This document shows, in pieces, positions 1 to 7,585 of a stretch of 9,661 nt of DNA (position 1 is the stretch's first letter; the number at the start of each line of letters is the position of its first letter). The stretch comes from Clostridia bacterium (lineage in GTDB: Bacteria > Bacillota > Clostridia > Oscillospirales > CAG-272), in contig JAFTMU010000326.1 of NCBI GenBank assembly GCA_017452215.1, positions 1 to 9,661 of the forward strand, read 5' to 3'. A model generated the notes under the pieces. The model saw only the letters and a list, made by a program, of their open reading frames with translations, searched no databases and was not told the DNA's origin. A program made the translations under genes and the position numbers.

Positions 1-4
1 CCAT
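1..4 (-). CDS. Start codon of a divergent gene (partial, runs off left edge)
   Basis: On the minus strand an ATG occupies bases 4 to 2, preceded by GGAGG (bases 13 to 9) at 4 nt spacing and by a plausible promoter further upstream. This is the arrangement expected for a gene reading leftward out of the window. Only the first codon is inside, so the product cannot be identified. The 4-nt spacing is slightly short, and the call rests wholly on the regulatory signals. Confidence 0.4.
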
Positions 5-49
5 ACAGCCTCCGTTTTGCAAAATTCGATCCCTTTCAGGTCACCTTAT

Positions 50-78
50 AGTATAACACAAACTTTTTTGTAAGTAAA
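50..78 (-). promoter_or_regulatory. Candidate sigma-A promoter for the divergent leftward gene
   Basis: Read on the minus strand, TTTACT (78 to 73) is followed after 17 bp by TATACT (55 to 50). The -35 matches the vegetative consensus at 4 of 6 positions and the -10 at 5 of 6. A transcript would begin near base 43, close to the small palindrome AGGT-C-ACCT (38-46), and reach the Shine-Dalgarno at 13 to 9. This is a match to consensus only; the AT-rich setting makes chance matches likely. Confidence 0.5.
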
Positions 79-118
79 GTCCCCGCCGAAAAAAATCGTT
101 TTTTCTTCCATTCCTTCC

Positions 119-202
119 TCCCCGAAACCGTTTTTGCCAAAGGAAAGGAAATTATTACCATTTCCCGGTGTAAAAAAGCCGAAAAAGATCCTGTTTCGGG
201 GA
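119..202. repeat. Spaced 10-bp inverted repeat with an inner hairpin, between divergent promoters
   Basis: TCCCCGAAAC (119-128) and its exact reverse complement GTTTCGGGGA (193-202) are separated by 64 bp. Between them GGAAAT (147-152) and ATTTCC (160-165) form a smaller inverted repeat with a 7-nt loop. The whole lies upstream of both candidate -35 boxes (73-78 leftward, 222-227 rightward), so neither promoter transcribes it. A paired operator for a shared regulator is one reading; chance in AT-rich sequence with short G/C islands is the alternative. Confidence 0.4.
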
Positions 203-221
203 ACTTTTTTTCAAAAAACTA

Positions 222-250
222 TGGAAATCAGAGAAAAAGTGTGCTATAAT
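222..250 (+). promoter_or_regulatory. Candidate sigma-A promoter of lon (extended -10)
   Basis: A perfect TATAAT at 245-250 is preceded by TG at 242-243, giving an extended -10 (TGTGCTATAAT). TGGAAA at 222-227 matches the -35 consensus at 4 of 6 positions with a 17-bp spacer. Transcription would start near base 257, giving a leader of about 40 nt before the lon ATG at 298. I see neither a CIRCE element (HrcA) nor a CtsR-type tandem heptamer, so no classical heat-shock control of lon is evident. Confidence 0.7.
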
Positions 251-297
251 AAAGTAATTGTAAGAATAGTTTTTAAAGTTTCCCAAGGAGTTCCGTA

Positions 298-2730
298 ATG
301 CCCTCATATATCGAAAAGGCCGAGCAGGTCACCTTGCCCGTTATCGCTTTGCGAGGAACGGTCGCATTTCCCATGATCACCATCAATTTCGAGGCAGGTA
401 ACGAGATCTTTGGCGCAGCGGCAAAGGCAGCAGCGTCAAGCTCCTCTCTCCTGTTCCTCACCTCCTATAAAGAAAGCGACGAAGACACCGACGAGGAGTT
501 TCCCTTCTACCGTGTCGGTACCGTCGCCCGCATCAAGCAAATGCTGCGCACCCCCGAGGGGCAGACCCGCATCATTGCCGACGGCTTGCTCCGTGCCACC
601 GTCTCCCGTTACTTTTTCGTGGGACAGAGCCGCATCGAGGCAGACCTGGTATGTAAGCATATCTCCATGCCCGACAACGGCGGCGTCCGTGGTGAGGCAG
701 CCGTGCACGAGCTCTTGCGTGCCGTAGAGCGTAACGCAAAATTCGTCCCCGCCAACAGCGAGGATTGGCAAAGCTCCCTGCGCCGTCACAAGGACCCCGG
801 TGTCCTTGCCGACGCCATTGCGGCAAACCTGTTGATGCGTCCCTTGGATAAGCAAGCCGTTCTGGAATGCTTGGATCCCTTCAAGCGTGCCGAGCTGGTG
901 CTTGACTTTTTACAGGAGGAAGCCGTCATCATGGAGGAGGAGGCGCTCATTCGCCGCCGTGTCAACGCACGCATGAGCCGCAACCAAAAGGAATATTACC
1001 TGCGTGAGCAGATCAAGGTCATTCAGGAGGAGCTTGGCGAGGGCGACGAGGTTGCCGAATTCGCCCAGCGCATCAAAAAGGCGGAGCTTCCCCCCGAGGT
1101 GGAGGCAAAGCTGACCAAAGAGAACGACCGCCTTTCCAAGACCCCCTTCGGTTCTGCCGAGGCAACCGTCCTTGCAAACTATCTGGACACCTGTCTTTCC
1201 ATTCCGTGGAGCAAGACCACCAAGGATCGCATCAGCTTTTCCGCCGTGCAAAAGGTGCTTGACGCCGACCACAACGGGCTTGAAAAGGTCAAGGAGCGTA
1301 TTGTGGAGTACATCGCCGCAAAGCAGCTCAATCCTGCGCTCAATAATCAGATTCTCTGTCTTGTAGGCCCTCCCGGCGTGGGAAAGACCTCCATCGCCTC
1401 CTCTATCGCAAAAGCGATGAACCGCAAATACGTGCGCATCTCCTTGGGAGGTGTGCGTGACGAGGCAGATATCCGTGGCCATCGCAAAACCTATATCGGT
1501 GCCATGCCCGGGCGCCTGATCGCCGCTCTGACACAGGCAGGCGTGCGCAATCCTCTCATTCTTTTGGACGAGATTGATAAGCTGGCAAACGATTCCCGAG
1601 GCGACCCTACCTCCGCTCTTTTGGAGGTTTTGGACGGCGAGCAGAATAAGACCTTCCGTGACCACTTCGTGGAGCTTCCCTTCGATCTTTCCGACTGTAT
1701 GTTCATCGCCACGGCAAATACGCTGGACACCGTTCCCCGCCCCCTCCTTGACCGTATGGAGATCATCGAGCTCTCCATCTACACGAAGCGGGAAAAGCTG
1801 GAGATCGCCAAGGATCACTTGATCCCCAAGCAATTCAAGCGCCACGGCATCACCAAGCGAATGCTCCGCATCACCGACGACGCTCTCATCGAGATCATCG
1901 ACTACTATACTCGGGAGGCTGGCGTGCGTAATTTGGAGCGCACCATCGCCACCCTGTGCCGCAAGGTCGGCAAAAAGCTCTTGGAGGAAAACAAAAAGAG
2001 CATCACCGTCACTCAAAAGGACGTCAAGGACTACCTTGGCACACGCAAGCTTTTGCCCGAAGCCGTTGAGGCAGAGGATGAGGTAGGCTGTGTCAACGGC
2101 TTGGCGTATACCGAGCTTGGAGGAACCCTCCTCAAGGTGGAGGTCGCCGTTCTCGAGGGAACGGGAAAGATCGAGACCACAGGCTCTTTGGGCGAGGTCA
2201 TGAAGGAATCGGCAAAAATCGCCGTCAGCTACGTCCGCTCCATTGCGGCGGAATACGGCATTCCCACCGATTTTTACAAGACCAAGGACATCCACATTCA
2301 TTTCCCCGAGGGAGCAACCCCCAAGGACGGTCCCTCGGCAGGCGTTACCATGGTAACCGCCCTTGTCAGCGCACTCACAAAGAGATGCGTTCGCCGTGAC
2401 GTGGCAATGACGGGAGAGATCAGCCTTCGTGGCAACGTGCTCCCCATCGGAGGACTAAAGGAAAAGACCATGGCAGCGTACAGCGCAGGCGCCAAGACGG
2501 TCCTCATTCCCGCCGACAACGAACGGGATCTGGAAAGGATCGATCCCCTGGCACGTGAAAATCTGCACTTCTTTCCCTGCCGCAAGATCTCGGATGTGTT
2601 AAAGCAGGCGCTGCTTCCCGAAAAGCAGGACGCCACCGCAGAAAACGGAAAGCAAGAGGATTCCGTCGCAGCCTCCAAGTATATTCCCGTCCCCCAAAGC
2701 CAACCCCACCTGCATTTCACCGAGAAATGA
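298..2730 (+). CDS. lon: ATP-dependent protease Lon (LonA type)
   Basis: This encodes an 810-residue LonA protease, a cytoplasmic hexameric AAA+ serine protease that unfolds and degrades damaged and regulatory proteins. The N-terminal substrate-binding domain covers about residues 10-200 (VTLPVIALRGTVAFP near the start). The AAA+ module has Walker A GPPGVGKT at 357-364 and Walker B ILLDEID with Asp424 and Glu425. The C-terminal protease domain has the catalytic Ser680 in PKDGPSAG and Lys723 in GGLKEK, the same spacing as Ser679/Lys722 of E. coli Lon. The ATG at 298 follows AAGGAG (285-290) at 7 nt. It is slightly longer than B. subtilis or E. coli Lon because of a polar tail of about 35 residues after residue 775. 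It is the first gene of the presumed operon; engB follows 30 nt downstream, as in many Bacillota. Confidence 0.97.
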   Translation: MPSYIEKAEQVTLPVIALRGTVAFPMITINFEAGNEIFGAAAKAAASSSSLLFLTSYKESDEDTDEEFPFYRVGTVARIKQMLRTPEGQTRIIADGLLRATVSRYFFVGQSRIEADLVCKHISMPDNGGVRGEAAVHELLRAVERNAKFVPANSEDWQSSLRRHKDPGVLADAIAANLLMRPLDKQAVLECLDPFKRAELVLDFLQEEAVIMEEEALIRRRVNARMSRNQKEYYLREQIKVIQEELGEGDEVAEFAQRIKKAELPPEVEAKLTKENDRLSKTPFGSAEATVLANYLDTCLSIPWSKTTKDRISFSAVQKVLDADHNGLEKVKERIVEYIAAKQLNPALNNQILCLVGPPGVGKTSIASSIAKAMNRKYVRISLGGVRDEADIRGHRKTYIGAMPGRLIAALTQAGVRNPLILLDEIDKLANDSRGDPTSALLEVLDGEQNKTFRDHFVELPFDLSDCMFIATANTLDTVPRPLLDRMEIIELSIYTKREKLEIAKDHLIPKQFKRHGITKRMLRITDDALIEIIDYYTREAGVRNLERTIATLCRKVGKKLLEENKKSITVTQKDVKDYLGTRKLLPEAVEAEDEVGCVNGLAYTELGGTLLKVEVAVLEGTGKIETTGSLGEVMKESAKIAVSYVRSIAAEYGIPTDFYKTKDIHIHFPEGATPKDGPSAGVTMVTALVSALTKRCVRRDVAMTGEISLRGNVLPIGGLKEKTMAAYSAGAKTVLIPADNERDLERIDPLARENLHFFPCRKISDVLKQALLPEKQDATAENGKQEDSVAASKYIPVPQSQPHLHFTEK

Positions 2731-2760
2731 TCATAACCAAGAATACGGAAAGGAGCAAGC

Positions 2761-3369
2761 ATGGCGCTCAATCTCAATAAAACCGATCTCCGCATCAGTG
2801 CGGGGCTCCCAAAGCAATTCCCCAAGGACGCCATGGTGTAGATCGCCTTTTCGGGGCGGTCCAACGTAGGTAAAAGCTCCTTGATCAATTCCCTGTTGGG
2901 CAGAAAATCTCTGGCACGTGTCAGTGCCTCCCCGGGAAAGACCATCACCATCAACTTTTACGACGTAGATAAAAAGCTGTTTTTGGTGGACCTGCCCGGT
3001 TATGGATTTGCAAAGCGTGCCCCTGCCGATAAGGCGCAGTGGTCCGCACTGACCGACGGATACTTTACCCAGAATCCCAACCTCGACCTGTTAAAGCTGG
3101 TCATTCAATTGGTGGACAGCCGCATCGGTCCCACCAAGGACGACGAGATGATGCTCTCCTTCCTTTCCCAAACGGATATTCCCTTCATCGTGGTGGGAAC
3201 CAAGGCAGATAAGCTCAACGCCACCGAAAGGAAGAAATCCGAGGAGCTGCTCCACAGTCATCCGTCCATTCCCACCGACACGCCGATCCTGTTCTATTCC
3301 GCCCTCAAGGGAGAAGGAAGAAGCGACCTTTGGAGACTGATCGCCGACTACACAGGCATTCAACTCTGA
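2761..3369 (+). pseudogene. engB: Ribosome-biogenesis GTPase EngB (YsxC/YihA), interrupted by in-frame TAG
   Basis: The reading frame from ATG 2761 to TGA 3369 spans 202 sense-length codons, the normal size of EngB, a GTPase needed for late 50S subunit assembly. The start follows AAAGGAG (2749-2755) at 5 nt. Codon 27 (2839-2841) is TAG. Family members usually have Glu here, directly before the P-loop, so a single G-to-T change of GAG explains it. All motifs are intact around it: G1 GRSNVGKSS (32-40), switch I SPGKT (57-61), G3 DLPGYGFA (77-84), G4 TKAD (147-150) and G5 SALKGEG. A restart at the TTG of 2881 would lose the P-loop and could not give a working GTPase. TAG ends the carboxypeptidase gene normally in this window, so general recoding is unlikely. 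Assembly or sequencing error, strain variation, true inactivation with a second copy elsewhere, or readthrough remain open. Confidence 0.9.
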
Positions 3370-3394
3370 ACGCAAAAGAAAGTGAGATCCCACA

Positions 3395-4135
3395 ATGCTG
3401 CTTGATATTCTTGCAGGCGGAGATATCCGAGACATTCTCATCTCCCTCCTGCTCAGCTTGCCCATCATCATGCTGGCGCTTTCGTTGCACGAGACCGCCC
3501 ACGGGTACGTGGCGTGGAAGTGCGGCGATAACACCGCCCACAATCTCGGACGCCTGACCCTGAACCCCTTAAAGCATCTGGACCCCGTAGGCTTCATTTG
3601 TATGCTGGTGTTCGGCTTCGGTTGGGCAAAGCCCGTTCCCATCAATACCCGTAATTTCCGCAACCCCAAGCGAGGCATGGCGCTCTCTGCCCTGGCAGGA
3701 CCTCTTGCAAACGGGATCCTCGGCGCCATCAGCGCCGCCCTATTCGGTCTGTTTCAGGCTTGGAGCATTTATCTGGCGTATACCGTTGATAACGTGTTTA
3801 TCGTGAACTGCGTCAGCATTGCCACCGAGTTTTTTATGATGAGTGCTTTGTACAATTTCCTGTTCATGGCGTTCAATCTCATCCCGATCCCCCCCTTTGA
3901 CGGTTCTCGGATCGCATTGATCTTTCTGCCCCCCAAGGCGTACTTTGGAATCATGCGCTACGAGCGGGAGATCATGTTCGGACTTCTGATCACCCTCATG
4001 GTTCTCTCCAACTTCGGCTTCTCCCCCTTTTCTTGGATCGCCGAGGAATTGACGCTCCTGATCAGAACCCCCGTCTTTAACGGTGCGTGGTCAATTTTTG
4101 CAGAGATGCTCACCGCACAGCTCTTACCCGGATAA
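3395..4135 (+). CDS. Site-2-protease family (M50) membrane metalloprotease
   Basis: This 246-residue integral membrane protein carries the zinc-binding motif HETAH (His32, Glu33, His36) in its first long hydrophobic segment (about 13-36). The second M50 motif, NLIPIPPFDG, lies at 161-170, with Asp169 as the likely third zinc ligand. Other hydrophobic stretches are near 66-78, 96-120, 133-162 and 192-207. Members cut substrates within the membrane, but the substrate of this short M50 subtype is mostly unknown. No PDZ domain is present. The ATG follows only a weak AAGAAAGTGAG-like ribosome site, 25 nt after the engB stop. Its position just ahead of scpA recurs in many Clostridia genomes (recalled, not checked). 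Family call is firm, biological role unknown. Confidence 0.9.
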   Translation: MLLDILAGGDIRDILISLLLSLPIIMLALSLHETAHGYVAWKCGDNTAHNLGRLTLNPLKHLDPVGFICMLVFGFGWAKPVPINTRNFRNPKRGMALSALAGPLANGILGAISAALFGLFQAWSIYLAYTVDNVFIVNCVSIATEFFMMSALYNFLFMAFNLIPIPPFDGSRIALIFLPPKAYFGIMRYEREIMFGLLITLMVLSNFGFSPFSWIAEELTLLIRTPVFNGAWSIFAEMLTAQLLPG

Positions 4136-4170
4136 CTCACACAAACAATCAGAAAGGATCCCATCCTCTC

Positions 4171-5325
4171 ATGGAAGCAGTCACTTATCGCTTGGATCAA
4201 TTTGAGGGTCCCTTGGACCTCTTACTCATGCTGATCCAAAAAAATAAAGTGAATATCATCGATATCCCCATTGCCCTGATCTGCGATCAGTACCTTGAAT
4301 ATATCAAGGCGGCAGAGGACACGGATATGGAGGTCGCAGGCGAATTTATCGTCATGGCAAGCGAATTGATGCTGATCAAAAGCCGTATGCTGCTCCCCCG
4401 TGAGGAGGAGGACGAAAAGGACCCTAGAGCCGACCTTGCCGAGGCGCTCCTGCGCTATCAGCAGGCAAAGGAGGCAGTCAAAAAAATGGCTCCCCTGTAC
4501 CAATTGTACAGTGGGCGCATGGTCAAGGATACCGACGAGATCTCGGTAGACACCTCTTACGTAGCCGATCAGCAGGTCACAAGCCTGTGCATCGCAGTCC
4601 GCCGCATCATTGCGGCAAACGAGTCCCGCCCCAAGGCGGAAAAAGCAACCTTCGTTCCCTTGGTGGCAAAGCCCATCATTCCCGTCGACGTCAAGATCGT
4701 CGGCATCCTGCACCGTATGTCCAAGCAACGGGATACCTCCATGCAAACGCTTTTGCACGATGCGGTCTCCCTCTCGGATATGATCGCCATTTTCTTGGGA
4801 ATTCTGGAATTGATCAAGGTGCGCAAGATCCTCATTGAAGAGGATCCCGATTCCTACACCGTCATTCACGGTGTGGATACACGCTTCGTCATTAACGAGA
4901 CCCCTCCCGAGGAGGGTGAGGTCGAGAAGGAATATAACCCTGCCGTTCACGGCGACGAGCACATTCCTCTGTCCTCCAAGGCAGAAATGCACCGAGAGCA
5001 GCGGCGTATCATCAGAGAGCAAAAGCTTGCCGAAAAGAAACGCCTGCGTGCCGAGGAGCGTGCAAGACGTGCCGAGGAACGAAAGCGGGCAAAGGAGGAG
5101 GCTGCCCTGGCACTTCTTGATGCCGAGGAGCTGATTCCCGAGGACGACAGTGACCTGGAAGCCGAGGCGCAGGTCGCCGAGATGCTGGATAATCAGCTCT
5201 CCGAGGAAGACGAGGACCTCTTGGACGATATCGGCTTGGATATGAACGATATCATTCGTTCCATGGCAGAAAAAGCAAAGGAATTCTCCAAGGATGAGCC
5301 TCAAAATCCCAAGAAAGGAACCTGA
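4171..5325 (+). CDS. scpA: Segregation and condensation protein A with long charged tail
   Basis: ScpA is the kleisin subunit that, with ScpB and Smc, forms bacterial condensin for chromosome compaction and segregation. I place the start at ATG 4171, after AAAGGAT (4153-4159), because the protein then opens with the family signature YRLDQFEGPLDLLL (6-19). The frame stays open upstream to 4087, but that stretch lies inside the M50 gene. The N-terminal kleisin helices span about 1-110, and the C-terminal winged-helix region about 170-225. The protein is 384 residues, while typical ScpA is near 250. The excess is a highly charged tail: a predicted coiled coil rich in Arg, Glu and Ala (about 271-317) followed by an acidic stretch (318-353). 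scpB starts 9 nt downstream. The core identity is secure; the tail's role is unknown. Confidence 0.95.
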   Translation: MEAVTYRLDQFEGPLDLLLMLIQKNKVNIIDIPIALICDQYLEYIKAAEDTDMEVAGEFIVMASELMLIKSRMLLPREEEDEKDPRADLAEALLRYQQAKEAVKKMAPLYQLYSGRMVKDTDEISVDTSYVADQQVTSLCIAVRRIIAANESRPKAEKATFVPLVAKPIIPVDVKIVGILHRMSKQRDTSMQTLLHDAVSLSDMIAIFLGILELIKVRKILIEEDPDSYTVIHGVDTRFVINETPPEEGEVEKEYNPAVHGDEHIPLSSKAEMHREQRRIIREQKLAEKKRLRAEERARRAEERKRAKEEAALALLDAEELIPEDDSDLEAEAQVAEMLDNQLSEEDEDLLDDIGLDMNDIIRSMAEKAKEFSKDEPQNPKKGT

Positions 5326-5334
5326 CACTATATT

Positions 5335-6087
5335 ATGGAAGAAAACAAAGTATTCCCAACCTATCCCGAGCCGCTGACCTCAGCCATCGAGATCGAGAGA
5401 GCGATCGAAGCGATCCTGTACGCAGCAGGTCACCCCATGCGCTACGATAAGCTCGGTGAGGTCCTGGGGCTTAGTGCAAAGGATATCAAAAACATGGTAC
5501 GGGAAATGGCAAAGCGCTTCGAGGAGGAGGATACCCACCACGGGATCCAGCTTCTGCTCTACCCCACCGCTTGCCAATTATCCACCAAGGAGCAATACGC
5601 CTCTTATATCCGTGAGGCGCTGGGCATTCGCCGTGGCGGAAATCTCTCCGCTTCCTCTATGGAGGTGCTGGCAGTGGTAGCCTATAACCAGCCCGTTACC
5701 CGCTCCTACATCGATCTGGTCAGAGGCGTGGACAGCTCCTATGCGGTCAACTCTCTCCTGGATAAAGGACTCATCGAGGCGGCAGGACGGCTTGACGCTC
5801 CGGGACGTCCCATGCTCTACGTCACCACCGACAAGTTCTTGCGTGTGTTCGGCATCAATTCCTTGGATGAATTACCCGAGACCGAGGCTTTGAGCGTGGC
5901 AGCGGCACAGGCAGAGGGCGTAAGCAGTGAGGAGGAAGAACAGCTCACCGCCGATCTTTCGGCAGAGCTGCCCTCGGACTACACCGAGCCCGTGGATTCG
6001 GAGGAAGCCGACGTTGTCTTTGAAAACGGCGCAACTCCCGTCTCCCCCGCCGATCAAACTCCAAATGAAAAGGAGGAATTGAATTGA
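5335..6087 (+). CDS. scpB: Segregation and condensation protein B
   Basis: ScpB dimers bind the ScpA kleisin and complete the Smc-ScpAB condensin. Tandem winged-helix domains cover about residues 18-180. Recognisable family stretches are AIEAILYAAGHP (23-34), LSASSMEVLAVVAYNQPVTR (104-123) and GRPMLYVTT (157-165). After about residue 185 comes an acidic, low-complexity tail of 65 residues not usual in ScpB (typical length about 190). The ATG at 5335 lies 9 nt after the scpA stop. The nearest ribosome site, AAAGGA (5314-5319), is 15 nt away inside scpA, so translation probably depends on coupling to scpA. An ATT at 5332 could be an alternative start. The stop overlaps the start of the next gene by 4 bases. 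Confidence 0.95.
   Translation: MEENKVFPTYPEPLTSAIEIERAIEAILYAAGHPMRYDKLGEVLGLSAKDIKNMVREMAKRFEEEDTHHGIQLLLYPTACQLSTKEQYASYIREALGIRRGGNLSASSMEVLAVVAYNQPVTRSYIDLVRGVDSSYAVNSLLDKGLIEAAGRLDAPGRPMLYVTTDKFLRVFGINSLDELPETEALSVAAAQAEGVSSEEEEQLTADLSAELPSDYTEPVDSEEADVVFENGATPVSPADQTPNEKEELN
6071..6076 (+). promoter_or_regulatory. Ribosome-binding site deciding a TTG start
   Basis: A full AGGAGG sits inside the end of scpB, 7 nt before TTG 6084. It supports TTG as the true start of the DUF2953 gene, since the resulting protein begins directly with a membrane helix. The TTGA overlap with the scpB TGA implies translational coupling. Confidence 0.8.
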
Positions 6088-6836
6088 TAGTATTGTGGAT
6101 CGTTTTGGCGATCATTGCATTCCTTGCGTTGCTGATCCTGTTCGGTTCGGCAAGCATCCGCATCGTTTGCAAGGAAAAATTACGGGTCGTCGCCTCGGTT
6201 TGCGGCATCCGATTTACGCTGATCTCGGACAAGGAACCAAAAAAGAAGCCCCCCAAGGACTTTGAGCGGTGCCGTGATCCGGAAAAGGCGTTGCGCAAGG
6301 AGCTGAAGCGCCAACGAAAATTGGCAGAAAAAGCCGAGCGCAAGCGTCTCAGAGCAGAGAAAAAGGCAGCAAAGCGAAAAAAGCAGCACGAAACCGATCA
6401 AACGGGACAAAAGCTCCCTACCCCAAATCTCAAAGAGAATTTGGAAATGATCCTGGCGCTGCTCAAAAAGCTCTACTCCCTCACCGCAGGAAGACTGCAC
6501 ATCCGAGTGCGTAAGATGCAGATCGAGGTAGGAAGCGACGATGCGGCAAGCACCGCCATTCTCTACGGCGTCATTCTGCAAAGCGCCTCTTACGTTTTGA
6601 ATTTCATCGAGACCTGCTTTAATCACATCGACCGTAGGGACGGTGAGATGCAAATCACGCCCAACTACACCTCGGGACATTGCAGCGCCGATATCGATAT
6701 CGCCTGCTCCATCAAGCTCCGCCGTGCCATCAGGCTCGCCGTGGGCATGCTTCTCTCCTACAACAAAGAAAAGGCGATTGCCCGCAAAAAAGCGGCAATA
6801 CGTCAAAAGAACAAAAGCGGAAGCGCCGCTCAATGA
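6084..6836 (+). CDS. DUF2953 membrane-anchored protein
   Basis: This 250-residue protein starts with one hydrophobic segment (about 2-22), then a short beta-like stretch. A strongly basic Lys/Arg/Ala helix (about 62-100) follows, and then a C-terminal domain (about 115-228) with GRLHIRVRKMQIEVGSDDAA (137-156). This pattern, and the place between scpB and ytfJ, fit the DUF2953 family (B. subtilis YtfI-like), which has no assigned reaction. The single N-terminal helix suggests anchoring in the cytoplasmic membrane; the side on which the rest lies is not evident. In relatives the family travels with ytfJ, hinting at a sporulation or envelope role. The family call comes from context and domain layout rather than a motif search. 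Confidence 0.8.
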   Translation: MIVLWIVLAIIAFLALLILFGSASIRIVCKEKLRVVASVCGIRFTLISDKEPKKKPPKDFERCRDPEKALRKELKRQRKLAEKAERKRLRAEKKAAKRKKQHETDQTGQKLPTPNLKENLEMILALLKKLYSLTAGRLHIRVRKMQIEVGSDDAASTAILYGVILQSASYVLNFIETCFNHIDRRDGEMQITPNYTSGHCSADIDIACSIKLRRAIRLAVGMLLSYNKEKAIARKKAAIRQKNKSGSAAQ

Positions 6837-6883
6837 TTTAAAAAAATAATATTAAACATAAAGATACGAAAGGATCAATCATT

Positions 6884-7573
6884 ATGGTAAACGAATCTTC
6901 TATCAAGGAAATCATCCGCTCCTCTTTGGATCAAGTACGCACGGTCATCGACGCCGACACCGTTGTCGGTAAGCAGATCCTCACCCCCTCCGGAACCGTC
7001 ATCATTCCCATCTCCAAGGTCTCCATGGGCTTTGCCTCCGGCGGCTTGGATCTTCCCGTAAAGAACGAGGAAGGCACAAAGAACTTTGGCGGCGGCGGTG
7101 GAACCGGCGTGACCGTTACCCCCGTTGGCTTTTTGACCGTTTCTCCCGAGGGCGAGGTAGATATGATCCCCATGACCGCAGAGAGACTTACTCCCGTGGA
7201 GCAGGTTGCCGAGCTGGTCTACAACGCTCCCGATCTGATCGAAAGAATCAAGAACGTATTCTTCAAGTCCGAGGCAGATAAGAGCGCCGAGGAGGAAAAG
7301 GTGGTCTCCGAATTGGAGGAGGCATACTGCCAGAAGATGGCACAGGAGGAAGCAAAGGATGCCGAGCTTGCTATCGAAGAGGTAGAGGCAATTCCCGAGG
7401 AGCTCTCCAAGGAAGACAAGAAGCGTCTCAAGAAGGAAGCAAAGGAGCGCAAGAAGCTGGAGAAGAAGGGTGTCGTTGTTACCGAGACCGTCGTTTCCGC
7501 CGATGAGGTTCCCGCTGTTCAAAAGAAGGGCAAGATCTCCGAGAAGACCTTGGAGAGCGGCACCATCAGATAA
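6884..7573 (+). CDS. ytfJ: Spore protein YtfJ/GerW family with C-terminal extension
   Basis: The 229-residue product matches the YtfJ family in its first 125 residues. It has an N-terminal helix (5-22), then GKQILTPSGTVIIPISKVSMGF (29-50), a glycine-rich loop FGGGGGTGV (68-76) and VTPVGFLTV (78-86). In B. subtilis YtfJ (GerW) is made in the forespore and affects germination, but homologs also occur in Clostridia not known to sporulate. Usual length is about 150, so residues 130-229 form an extra Lys/Glu-rich tail with likely coiled coil (about 150-195). ATG 6884 follows AAAGGA (6869-6874) at 9 nt. The 47-nt AT-rich gap before it shows no convincing sigma-F or sigma-G promoter, so I assume it is transcribed with the upstream genes. 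Confidence 0.9.
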   Translation: MVNESSIKEIIRSSLDQVRTVIDADTVVGKQILTPSGTVIIPISKVSMGFASGGLDLPVKNEEGTKNFGGGGGTGVTVTPVGFLTVSPEGEVDMIPMTAERLTPVEQVAELVYNAPDLIERIKNVFFKSEADKSAEEEKVVSELEEAYCQKMAQEEAKDAELAIEEVEAIPEELSKEDKKRLKKEAKERKKLEKKGVVVTETVVSADEVPAVQKKGKISEKTLESGTIR

Positions 7574-7585
7574 TCACATGACATA

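Noticed and set aside
88..105. A/T hairpin GAAAAAA/TTTTTTC upstream of lon as a terminator
   Set aside because: Stem is nearly all A-T, has no GC core, and no gene end lies next to it; it is more likely an A-tract of the promoter region.
910..2301. Long open frame antisense to lon (463 codons)
   Set aside because: It is a shadow of the lon frame: low-complexity Leu/Asp-rich translation, no recognisable domain, no ribosome site, and the opposite strand has complete Lon motifs.
2839..2841. General TAG recoding or pyrrolysine use in this organism
   Set aside because: TAG ends the carboxypeptidase gene at 8793-8795 right after its normal C-terminal anchor, so TAG acts as stop here, and the family residue at the engB site is Glu.
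4087..4170. Longer ScpA starting at GTG 4087
   Set aside because: It would overlap the M50 gene by 49 bases, has no good ribosome site, and adds residues before the conserved N-terminus; ATG 4171 has a Shine-Dalgarno.
4222..5328. Long open frame antisense to scpA (368 codons)
   Set aside because: It mirrors the scpA codons; no domain or start signals seen.
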